Assembly: GCF_003058225.1 (NCBI RefSeq)
Contig: NZ_QBUG01000010.1
Span: 186,001-250,000, forward strand
Length of the DNA stretch: 64,000 bases
Direction: 5' to 3'
Source: Promicromonospora sp. AC04
Lineage (GTDB): Bacteria > Actinomycetota > Actinomycetes > Actinomycetales > Cellulomonadaceae
Part shown: piece after piece, positions 7,022-14,097 of the stretch
Layout: the number at the start of each line of letters is the position of its first letter
Position numbering within the stretch: the stretch's first letter is position 1
Notes under the pieces: model-generated
The model's database searches: none
What the model was told of the DNA's origin: nothing
Seen by the model: the letters and a program-made list of their open reading frames with translations, nothing else
Program-made: the position numbers and the translations under genes

Positions 7022-9646
7022 ATGGTCAACTCCGGCGATTCTCAGCACCTTGTCGTGATCGGCGGCGGCATGGTCGCGCAGCGGCTCGTCGAGGCGCTGC
7101 GCGCCCGGGACGACGCCGGCCGCTACCACGTCACCGTCTTCGCGGAAGAGCCCCGCGCGCCCTACGACCGCGTGGGCCTGACCCGCTGGTTCGCGGAGGG
7201 TCCCGAGGGCATTGCCCTGGGCGACGCGTCCCTGTGGGCCGACCCGCACGTCACTCTGCACACCGACCGCAAGATCGAGTCGATCGACCGCGAGGCGAAG
7301 ACCGTCACGGACCGCCTCGGCAACGTGCACCCGTACGACGAGCTGGTGCTCGCCACCGGCTCCAGCGCCGCGATGCCGCCCATCCCGGGCAACGACCTGC
7401 CGGGCGTCTTCGTCTACCGCACCATCGACGACGTCGCGGCGCTGCGCGGCTGGGTCGAGGAGAAGCGCAGGAGCTACCCGGCGGGCAAGCCGGTGCGCGG
7501 CGCCGTGATCGGCGGCGGCCTGCTCGGCCTGGAGGCCGCGGGCGCGCTCACCGCGCTCGACGCACAGGCCACCGTCATCGAGTTCGGCACGCACCTCATG
7601 GGCGTGCAGGTCGACCTCGGCGGCGGCCAGGCGCTGAAGCGCCTCATCAACGGCAAGGGCATCGGCGTCCGCGCCGAGACCGCGACCAGCCAGATGCGGC
7701 CGCACAAGCGCACCGGCCACGTGGGCCGGCTGGACTTCGCCGACGGCGGGCGGCTCGACGTCGACGTCGTCGTGGTGGCCACCGGCGTGCGTCCCCGCGA
7801 CGAGCTCGCCCGTGCGGCCGGACTGCCGATCGGGGAGCGCGGCGGCGCCGTCGTCGACCTGTCGTGCCGTACCGAGGACCCGAACATCTGGGCCGTGGGC
7901 GAGGTGGCCTGCATCGAGGGCCGCTGCATCGGCCTGGTCGCACCGGGCAACACGATGGCCGAGGTGGTCGTGGACCGCCTGCTGGGCGGCCTCGCGGAGT
8001 TCCCCGGAGCGGACACCGCGACCAAGCTCAAGCTCTCCGGGGTCGACGTCGCGTCGTTCGGCGACGCGCACGCCCGCACCGAGGACGCCGTCGAGGTCGT
8101 CTGGGCCGACCCGGTGGCCGGCGTCTACAAGAAGCTCGTCCTGTCCGACGACGCCCGCACCCTGCTCGGCGGCGTGTTCGTGGGCGACGCCGGACCCTAC
8201 GCGAGCCTGCGTCCGATGCTCGGCGCCGAGCTGCCGGGCGACGACCCGAGCGCCTTCCTGCTCCCCGAGGGCGGCGGTGGCGCCCCGAACCTGGAGCTGC
8301 CCGACGACGCCAACGTCTGCTCCTGCAACAGTGTCTCGGCCGGGACGATCCGCGGTGCCGTCACCGAGCACGAGTGCACCGACGTCCCGGGAGTGAAGGC
8401 CTGCACCCGCGCCGGCACCACCTGCGGTGCCTGCCTGCCGCTGGTGAAGAAGCTCGTCGACACCGAGCTGGAGCGGGCCGGCATCGAGGTCAGCACCGCC
8501 CTGTGCGAGCACTTCGACATGTCCCGCGCCCAGCTGTTCGACGCCGTCCGGGTCGCCGACCTGCACTCGTTCAGCGACATCGTGGGCAGGTTCGGGCGGG
8601 AGACCGTGGCCGCCGACGGCGGCGGCGTCGCGAAGGGCCGCGGCTGCGACATCTGCAAGCCGGTGGTGGCCTCGATCCTGGCGTCGCTGGGCAACGGGCA
8701 CATCCTGGCCGGCGAGCAGTCCACGCTGCAGGACACCAACGACCACATGCTCGCCAACCTGCAGAAGGACGGCACCTACTCGGTGGTGCCCCGGATGCCC
8801 GGCGGTGAGGTCACCCCGGAGCGGCTGATCGTCGTCGGGCAGGTCGCCAAGGACTTCGGGCTGTACACGAAGATCACGGGCGGCCAGCGGATCGACATGT
8901 TCGGGGCCCGCGTGGAGCAGCTGCCGGAGATCTGGCGCCGGCTGGTCGACGCGGGATTCGAGTCCGGGCACGCGTACGGCAAGTCGCTGCGCACCGTGAA
9001 GTCGTGCGTCGGGTCCACGTGGTGCCGGTACGGCGTGCAGGATTCGGTGGGCATGGCCGTCGAGCTGGAGCTGCGCTACCGCGGCCTGCGCTCGCCCCAC
9101 AAGCTCAAGATGGGTGTGTCCGGCTGCGCCCGCGAGTGCGCCGAGGCGCGCGGCAAGGACGTGGGCGTCATCGCCACGGACAAGGGCTGGAACATCTACG
9201 TGGGCGGCAACGGCGGTCAGACGCCGCGGCACGCGAAGCTGCTCGCCGAGGACCTGACGTCCGAGGAGCTCCTGCGCACCATCGACCGGTTCCTCATGTA
9301 CTACGTCCGCACGGCCGACCGGCTGCAGCGCACCGCGCCGTGGATCGAGGAGGTCGACGGCGGCCTGGACGGCGTGCGCGAGGTGATCATGGAGGACTCG
9401 CTCGGCATCTGCGCCGACCTGGACGCCGCCATGGCCCGCCACGTCGAGAACTACGAGGACGAGTGGAAGGCCGTGCTGGAGGACCCGGAGAAGCTGCGCC
9501 GGTTCTCGTCGTTCGTCAACGCCCCGAAGGACGCCGACCCGTCGCTCGCCTACGTCGAGGAGCGCGGCCAGCGCCGTCCTGCGACGACGGAGGAGCGCGC
9601 GTCCGGCGTCGTCATCGCGGGCCCGAAGCTGGAGGTGCGAGCATGA
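7022..9646 (+). CDS. nirB: Nitrite reductase (NADH) large subunit
   Basis: This enzyme carries out six-electron reduction of nitrite to ammonium in the cytoplasm. The 874-residue length is normal for NirB. In order: FAD motif (VIGGGMVAQRLVE, about 10), NAD motif (VIGGGLLGLEAAG, about 160), a BFD-type [2Fe-2S] site (VCSCNSVSAGTI ... GTTCGACLP, about 430-470), then the nitrite/sulfite reductase domain with siroheme-[4Fe-4S] cysteines CVGSTWC (about 660) and CARECAE (about 700). The ATG at 7022 follows the operator-like region. The stop overlaps the nirD start (ATGA), so the two subunits are translationally coupled. Confidence 0.97.
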   Translation: MVNSGDSQHLVVIGGGMVAQRLVEALRARDDAGRYHVTVFAEEPRAPYDRVGLTRWFAEGPEGIALGDASLWADPHVTLHTDRKIESIDREAKTVTDRLGNVHPYDELVLATGSSAAMPPIPGNDLPGVFVYRTIDDVAALRGWVEEKRRSYPAGKPVRGAVIGGGLLGLEAAGALTALDAQATVIEFGTHLMGVQVDLGGGQALKRLINGKGIGVRAETATSQMRPHKRTGHVGRLDFADGGRLDVDVVVVATGVRPRDELARAAGLPIGERGGAVVDLSCRTEDPNIWAVGEVACIEGRCIGLVAPGNTMAEVVVDRLLGGLAEFPGADTATKLKLSGVDVASFGDAHARTEDAVEVVWADPVAGVYKKLVLSDDARTLLGGVFVGDAGPYASLRPMLGAELPGDDPSAFLLPEGGGGAPNLELPDDANVCSCNSVSAGTIRGAVTEHECTDVPGVKACTRAGTTCGACLPLVKKLVDTELERAGIEVSTALCEHFDMSRAQLFDAVRVADLHSFSDIVGRFGRETVAADGGGVAKGRGCDICKPVVASILASLGNGHILAGEQSTLQDTNDHMLANLQKDGTYSVVPRMPGGEVTPERLIVVGQVAKDFGLYTKITGGQRIDMFGARVEQLPEIWRRLVDAGFESGHAYGKSLRTVKSCVGSTWCRYGVQDSVGMAVELELRYRGLRSPHKLKMGVSGCARECAEARGKDVGVIATDKGWNIYVGGNGGQTPRHAKLLAEDLTSEELLRTIDRFLMYYVRTADRLQRTAPWIEEVDGGLDGVREVIMEDSLGICADLDAAMARHVENYEDEWKAVLEDPEKLRRFSSFVNAPKDADPSLAYVEERGQRRPATTEERASGVVIAGPKLEVRA

Positions 9647-10083
9647 CGGTCAACGACGTGTCAGAAGCACAGGTCATCGAAGTGACCACTGCGTCCGACA
9701 ACTCGGAGGTGGGCCGCTGGGAGCGCGCCTGCCTGCTCACGGACCTGTTCCCCGAGCGCGGCGCCGCGGCGCTCTTCGGGGACGTCCAGGTGGCCCTCTT
9801 CCGGCTTCCCGACGATCCCGCCTACGCCGCTCACGGCGGGCAGGTGTACGCCGTCCAGAACCTCGACCCGTTCTCCGCGGCGAACGTCATGTCGCGGGGG
9901 ATCGTCGGCACGCGCGGCGGCGAGCCCACGGTTGCCGCGCCGGTCTACAAGCAGGTGTTCTCCCTGGTCACGGGCAAGTGCCTGGCTACAGCGGACAAGG
10001 CCCCCAAGGACGACCTGCCACCGGACCTGACCACCTACCCGGTGAAGATCCGCGACGGCGTGATCCACGTAAACCTCCCATGA
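9643..10083 (+). CDS. nirD: Nitrite reductase small subunit, Rieske-like
   Basis: This is the partner of NirB. The 146-residue protein has the NirD fold (WERACLLTDLFPERGAAA, YAVQNLDPFSAANVMSRGI, SPVYKQ-like AAPVYKQVFSLVTGKC). As in most NirD proteins, the Rieske cysteine/histidine ligands are missing, so it probably binds no cluster. The ATG at 9643 overlaps the nirB stop. Residues 6-20 (V-S-E-A-Q-V-I-E-V-T-T-A-S-D-N) are encoded by a 44-bp palindromic element, giving an N-terminal extension longer than expected for the family. The stop overlaps the cobA start. Confidence 0.93.
   Translation: MTVNDVSEAQVIEVTTASDNSEVGRWERACLLTDLFPERGAAALFGDVQVALFRLPDDPAYAAHGGQVYAVQNLDPFSAANVMSRGIVGTRGGEPTVAAPVYKQVFSLVTGKCLATADKAPKDDLPPDLTTYPVKIRDGVIHVNLP
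9658..9701 (+). repeat. 44-bp in-frame palindromic element, copy 2 (inside nirD)
   Basis: GTGTCAGAA-N5-GGTCAT-N4-GTGACC-N5-GTCCGACAA. It has the same length and spacing as the nasA copy and the same codon phase, read V-S-E-A-Q-V-I-E-V-T-T-A-S-D. It is more diverged than the other coding copies, with mismatches in both stems. Confidence 0.85.
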
Positions 10084-10970
10084 CCTCCGAACCTGTTGAG
10101 TGCGGGATCCTCGCTCCGTCCGGGGGCTCGGAGGGGGCGAAGATCCAGCACTCAACGAACGGACGGGTGACGCTCGTCGGGGGTGGGCCCGGGGCCGTTG
10201 ATCTGCTGACCGTGCGGGGTTGGCGGGCGCTGCAGGCCGCCGACGTCGTTGTTGCCGACCGGCTGGGTCCCGTCGAGATCCTCGCCGAGCTCCCGCCGCA
10301 CGTCCGCGTGGTCGACGTCGGCAAGGAGCCCGGCCGTCACCCCGTCCCACAGGAGCGGATCAACGAGCTGCTCGTGGAGCACGCGCGGGCCGGCGCGAAC
10401 GTGGTGCGGCTCAAGGGCGGCGACCCGTTCGTGCTCGGCCGGGGCGGCGAGGAGGTCGTCGCGTGCGTGGCGGCAGGCGTGCCGGTCGAGGTAGTGCCGG
10501 GCGTGACGTCCGCCGTCGCCGTGCCCGGGCTGGCCGGTATCCCGCTCACCCACCGCGGGGTCACCACGGGCTTCCACGTGGTCTCGGGCCACTGCGCCCC
10601 GGAGGTGTCAGACCCCCAGGTCAACGGGATCACCAGTACGTCTGACACATCGGGGCCGCTTGATTCCGCTGCCCTCTCCTGCGTGCGGGATGCCACGGCT
10701 ACCCTTGTAGTACTGATGGGGGTGCGGTCCCTCGGCGCGATCGTGGCGCAGTCCCTGGCCGCAGGTGCCGATCCCGGAACTCCCGTGGCGATCGTGGAGA
10801 ACGGTTCCACGCCGGAGCAGCGCGTCACGCGGGCTCGTCTCGAAGAGGCGGCCGATGTGGCAGCGGCCCGTGGTGTGCAGTCGCCCGCGGTCGTCGTCAT
10901 CGGCCGCGTGGCAGCTGTTGGGCTTCTGGAGGGTACAAGTGAACGACGTCTGGCAGGTGCCGGTGTCTGA
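10080..10970 (+). CDS. cobA: Uroporphyrinogen-III C-methyltransferase (SUMT)
   Basis: The enzyme makes precorrin-2 from uroporphyrinogen III with two SAM, the first step towards siroheme for NirB. The 296-residue protein shows the SUMT motifs VTLVGGGPGAVDLLTVRGW (about 30), VRLKGGDPFVLGRGGEE (about 110), VPGVTSA and PLTHRG (about 145-160). The ATG overlaps the nirD stop. The first 27 residues are poorly conserved. Residues 176-190, in the loop after VVSGH, are encoded by the third in-frame palindromic element. No precorrin-2 dehydrogenase/ferrochelatase domain is present, so siroheme synthesis must be completed by a gene elsewhere. Confidence 0.93.
   Translation: MTSEPVECGILAPSGGSEGAKIQHSTNGRVTLVGGGPGAVDLLTVRGWRALQAADVVVADRLGPVEILAELPPHVRVVDVGKEPGRHPVPQERINELLVEHARAGANVVRLKGGDPFVLGRGGEEVVACVAAGVPVEVVPGVTSAVAVPGLAGIPLTHRGVTTGFHVVSGHCAPEVSDPQVNGITSTSDTSGPLDSAALSCVRDATATLVVLMGVRSLGAIVAQSLAAGADPGTPVAIVENGSTPEQRVTRARLEEAADVAAARGVQSPAVVVIGRVAAVGLLEGTSERRLAGAGV
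10605..10648 (+). repeat. 44-bp in-frame palindromic element, copy 3 (inside cobA)
   Basis: GTGTCAGAC-N5-GGTCAA-N4-ATCACC-N5-GTCTGACAC. The outer 9-bp arms are perfect and the inner stem is partly degenerate. It is read V-S-D-P-Q-V-N-G-I-T-S-T-S-D, the same phase as in nasA and nirD, and lies in a surface loop of the SUMT fold. Confidence 0.9.
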
Positions 10971-12114
10971 CGTTGCAGCGCCCGCCCACGCCCAGGCGAC
11001 CCACCCGACGCTGGGCCAGGTCATGGCCGGCGCGACCGTGCTTGTCACGGCTGAGCGCCGGGCCTCCGAGCTCGCCGCCGCCCTGGAGCGCCGCGGCGCC
11101 ACGATCCGGCACGCGCCGGCGCTCAGCATGATTCCGCACGTCGACGACGAGACCCTGATCGCCGCCACACGCGCCATCGTCTCCGCCCCGCCCGACGTCG
11201 TGGTGGTCACCACCGGGATCGGCTTCCGCGCCTGGATCGAGGCCGCCGACGCGCACGGGCTCGCCGAGCCGCTCATCGAGCTGCTCGCGGGCACCCGGCT
11301 GGTCGCGCGCGGGCCCAAGGCCCGTGGCGCGATCCAGGCCGCCGGCCTGCAGGCCGACTGGGTCGCCGAGTCCGAGACGTCCGCCGAGGTGGCGGAAGCC
11401 CTGCTCAGCGAGGGTGTGGAGGGACTGCGCATAGCGATCCAGCACCACGGCGCGGGCGCCGACGGGCTGGACGAGGTGTTCGAGAAGGCGGGCGCGCAGG
11501 TCGCGAGCCTCGTCGTCTACCGGTGGGGTCCGGCGCCGGACTCGCAGGCGGTCCGCGAGTCCGTGTACGCCGTGGCCGACGGCGAGATCGACGCCGTCGT
11601 CTTCACGTCCGCCCCGGGCGCCGAGGCCTGGGTGCAGGCCGTCGAGGCGGAGGGCCTGATGGACCGGGTCCGCGCCCGGTTCGTCGACGGCGGGACGGTC
11701 GCGGCCGCCGTCGGGCCGATCACCGCCAAGCCCTTGGAACACCGGGGGATCGTGCCCCTGCAGCCGGAGCGCGGCAGGCTCGGGGCGCTCGTCCGCGCGT
11801 TGGTGGGGCACTACGAGCGCATCGAGTCCGTCGCGCTGAGCACGGTCGCCGGGTCGCTGGTGATCCGCGCGCGCGTGGCGGTGCTGGACGGGCAGGTGCT
11901 GCCGCTGTCGCCGACCGGCGTGGCGGTGCTGCGACTGCTCGCCGCCGCCAAGGGCGACGTCGTGCCGCGCGACCAGGTGCTCGCCGCGCTGCCGGGCGAC
12001 TCGCAGGACACGCACGCCGCGGAGGTCGCGATCGCGCGGCTGCGCGAGGCGGCCGGGCGCCGCGACCTGATCCGCACGGTGGTGAAGCGGGGCTACCGCA
12101 TCGAGCTGGCCTAG
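10939..12114 (+). CDS. hemD: Uroporphyrinogen-III synthase fused to a C-terminal winged-helix DNA-binding domain
   Basis: The 391-residue protein has a HEM4 domain (about residues 25-265; TVLVTAERRASELAAAL, VVVTTGIGFRAWIEAA, AVVFTSAPGAEAWV). This domain cyclises hydroxymethylbilane to uroporphyrinogen III, the CobA substrate. An OmpR-type winged helix follows (about 310-391; LSPTGVAVLRLLAA, VVKRGYRIEL). This fusion is known in actinobacteria and suggests a moonlighting regulator. The GTG at 10939 follows GGAGGG and overlaps cobA by 32 nt, showing tight coupling. The first 15 codons include GTGTCTGAC, possibly a fragment of the palindromic element. Confidence 0.9.
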   Translation: MNDVWQVPVSDVAAPAHAQATHPTLGQVMAGATVLVTAERRASELAAALERRGATIRHAPALSMIPHVDDETLIAATRAIVSAPPDVVVVTTGIGFRAWIEAADAHGLAEPLIELLAGTRLVARGPKARGAIQAAGLQADWVAESETSAEVAEALLSEGVEGLRIAIQHHGAGADGLDEVFEKAGAQVASLVVYRWGPAPDSQAVRESVYAVADGEIDAVVFTSAPGAEAWVQAVEAEGLMDRVRARFVDGGTVAAAVGPITAKPLEHRGIVPLQPERGRLGALVRALVGHYERIESVALSTVAGSLVIRARVAVLDGQVLPLSPTGVAVLRLLAAAKGDVVPRDQVLAALPGDSQDTHAAEVAIARLREAAGRRDLIRTVVKRGYRIELA

Positions 12115-12132
12115 GTTGTGTCCGGCGGCCGG

Positions 12133-12173
12133 CCGGATCGCGCCCCTCGGGGGGATACCGGATCGCGCCCCTC
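12133..12173 (+). repeat. Direct repeat CCGGATCGCGCCCCTC, two copies
   Basis: Identical 16-nt units at 12133-12148 and 12158-12173, 25 nt apart, lie just after hemD. Each is followed by a G-rich run that can pair with its CCCC, so the pair may act as the operon terminator. Confidence 0.4.
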
Positions 12174-12195
12174 CGGGCGAATACTCCGCGGGCGG

Positions 12196-12240
12196 GTTGT
12201 GTTGCTGTGAGTGGACTTCGTCTACTGTCAGCAACACAAC
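12196..12240. promoter_or_regulatory. 12-bp inverted repeat upstream of the small CxxC protein gene
   Basis: GTTGTGTTGCTG and CAGCAACACAAC are perfect reverse complements separated by 21 nt. They lie 42 nt before the likely start at 12283. The 45-nt structure could be an operator or an RNA hairpin in the leader. Confidence 0.55.
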
Positions 12241-12282
12241 TTATTGGGCCACCGCCACTCCATTGCCATGGGAGACTCACCC

Positions 12283-12564
12283 ATGCCCGCGATTGACGCC
12301 GCCGACCACGTCACCGGCACGGTCGACACGGTCGACGAAGACGGCGCCACCAGCGTGCTGCCGGCCGTTCCGCACGGGATCTGCGTGAACTGCGGATATG
12401 ACGTCACGCTCCGGGTGGTGGCTACCGAGGGCACTCGCCGTACCTACCAGTGGGTGCCGTTCGATGAGCCCGCCCGGCCTGGCCGGCGGTGCTACGAAGC
12501 CGCGATACCCGCCTACCACTGGGCCGACGGCGCCACCGCTGCCGTCTATCACGTCTCGACCTGA
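12283..12564 (+). CDS. Small hypothetical protein with a CxxC pair
   Basis: This 93-residue protein is not recognised. It has an acidic N-terminus, a CVNCGYD motif near residue 30 and the central stretch VVATEGTRRTYQWVPFDEPAR, and ends YHWADGATAAVYHVST. Only one CxxC is seen, so a zinc site would need a partner chain. The start at 12283 is preferred because GGAG lies 8 nt upstream; an in-frame ATG at 12268 is possible. It is convergent with the next gene (7-nt gap). Confidence 0.6.
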   Translation: MPAIDAADHVTGTVDTVDEDGATSVLPAVPHGICVNCGYDVTLRVVATEGTRRTYQWVPFDEPARPGRRCYEAAIPAYHWADGATAAVYHVST

Positions 12565-12570
12565 CCCGGA

Positions 12571-13068
12571 TCAGTCGGCCAGCTTGAAGGCGAGCTCCGT
12601 GTCCCACTCGGCCATGTCGGGCTGCTCGGCCGGGTCCGAGAAGTAGTGCTCGAACCGGCCGGCCCACGCGTCGCCGGCGTCGGTGTCGTGCCGGTCGAAC
12701 GTGAGCCCCTCGGCGTCCGCCCACTCCAGGAGCGCGGCGGTGGCGCCCATCAGGCCGTCGGGGTGCCCGTGGAAGACCGTCGTCACGTAGCGCCCGGCCG
12801 GGATCGTGCTCACCGTGACGTCTCCGGCGGAGGCGAGCACGGCGTCGTCGGGCACGGGGAAGCCGCACTCCACGACGAGGTGGGTCGCCATGTCGATCAC
12901 GTGATAGCGGAAGAACGGCGGGCCGGCGGGGTGCGTGCCGCGCTCGGCGAGCCAGCCGACGATCTCGGGGACGCGGTCGATGACCTTCCCGAACTCCGTC
13001 ATGGTGATGGTTTCGGTGATGCCTGCGGTGGGGGTCTCGGGGCGCGCCTCGATGCGGTAGGTGCTCAT
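12571..13068 (-). CDS. GyrI-like/AraC effector-binding domain protein
   Basis: The 165-residue protein matches the stand-alone SOUL/GyrI-like effector-binding fold: repeated beta-alpha-beta segments, FRYHVIDMATHLVVECGFPV, TIPAGRYVTTVFHGHPDGL and a C-terminal DTELAFKLAD. Such proteins bind or degrade small amphipathic molecules; no DNA-binding domain is attached. The start at 13068 (MSTYRIEARPE) is chosen because upstream in-frame codons encode non-conserved sequence. It is divergent from the lipoprotein at 13222. Confidence 0.8.
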   Translation of the reverse strand: MSTYRIEARPETPTAGITETITMTEFGKVIDRVPEIVGWLAERGTHPAGPPFFRYHVIDMATHLVVECGFPVPDDAVLASAGDVTVSTIPAGRYVTTVFHGHPDGLMGATAALLEWADAEGLTFDRHDTDAGDAWAGRFEHYFSDPAEQPDMAEWDTELAFKLAD

Positions 13069-13221
13069 GCGGTGTGGACTGCCCGTGGTGGTAGGACTCA
13101 TCGGTGATCTGTCGGCGGCTCGTCCGGCGCAGGGGAGCATGAGAGCGCCGATCAGCGCGACGCAAGACCACCTGGGGTCGCAACAGATAACTGATATCAA
13201 CGCCAGCTACCAGGAGCGGCA

Positions 13222-13950
13222 GTGTCGAGACGCAGAGCACGGCAGATGCGAAGAGCCCTGGTTGTTGCTGCCACGGGAGGGCTCCTCCTCGGTACTGCAG
13301 GGTGCACCGGCGATGAACCTGTGATCGCCGATGGCCCTGTGATCGCCCAAGGTTCTGACCGATACCCGAACACCACGGCCGAGGACTGGGTCACCTACGC
13401 CGACCATGTTGTGGTCGCCACCGCAGTGGCCGATGAGGCTCTGCCACTCGATGAGGATGCTGCGGCCAACGGAGAGGGTGGCGTGGACCGCATGGTGACC
13501 ATTCAGGTCGATGACGTGGTGTGGACTTCGGCGGAGCCGCGTCACGAGGCGCCTGCGACGTTCGAGTGGAGCGGCTGGGGCTGGGCCCTCCAGAACGGCG
13601 AGCGGATCGAGATGGCGGGTGAGGACGAACCACGCGTCGAGGTCGACCACACCTACGTGATGGCGCTGGTGCACGAGCCCGAGTTCACCGACGGTGGGAC
13701 GGACTATCCGGCGAAGTGGGTCAGCCTTGGTTCGGATTCCATCATCCCGTACGACGGTACGGAGCTCGGTGTCGGGGAGGTCCAGGGCGCGGTCCAGAGT
13801 GAACCGAAGGCCCACGACCAGGACGCGGTCGACTTCTCACTTGAGGATGAGATGGCCGGCAAGGGCGTCGACGAACTGGTCGCGGCGCTGAACGATGCGA
13901 CGCCGGGCACCCGGGGTGACTTCGGCCCGGTGTGGCGAACGGACGACTGA
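13222..13950 (+). CDS. Putative lipoprotein, unknown function
   Basis: The 242-residue protein has a twin-Arg-rich N-terminus, a hydrophobic stretch and a lipobox LGTAGC with Cys28, so it should be anchored outside the membrane. The mature part is acidic (DEDAAANGEGGVDRMVTIQVDDVVW), with Trp-rich beta segments (FEWSGWGWALQNG). It resembles no family I can name. The GTG at 13222 follows CAGGAGC; the ATG at 13246 would shorten the signal peptide. It lies directly upstream of the sigma array and may belong to its envelope theme. Confidence 0.7.
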   Translation: MSRRRARQMRRALVVAATGGLLLGTAGCTGDEPVIADGPVIAQGSDRYPNTTAEDWVTYADHVVVATAVADEALPLDEDAAANGEGGVDRMVTIQVDDVVWTSAEPRHEAPATFEWSGWGWALQNGERIEMAGEDEPRVEVDHTYVMALVHEPEFTDGGTDYPAKWVSLGSDSIIPYDGTELGVGEVQGAVQSEPKAHDQDAVDFSLEDEMAGKGVDELVAALNDATPGTRGDFGPVWRTDD

Positions 13951-14097
13951 ACGCGACGGCTGCCGGCGAGGCCTGGTGGCGTGAGATCCGTTCGCCGCCC
14001 GGTTCCGCGGTCGCTCTGTGCGATATGGCTTCGTGGTCCGCACTCAACGTTCTGCACCCTCCATGCGTTACAGGCGGTGGGGCGAGAGGAGCGTCGG

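Noticed and set aside
10960-10976. Possible further copy of the palindromic element at the hemD start
   Set aside because: Only the 9-mer GTGTCTGAC matches; the inner stem and spacing are missing, so it was kept out of the family.
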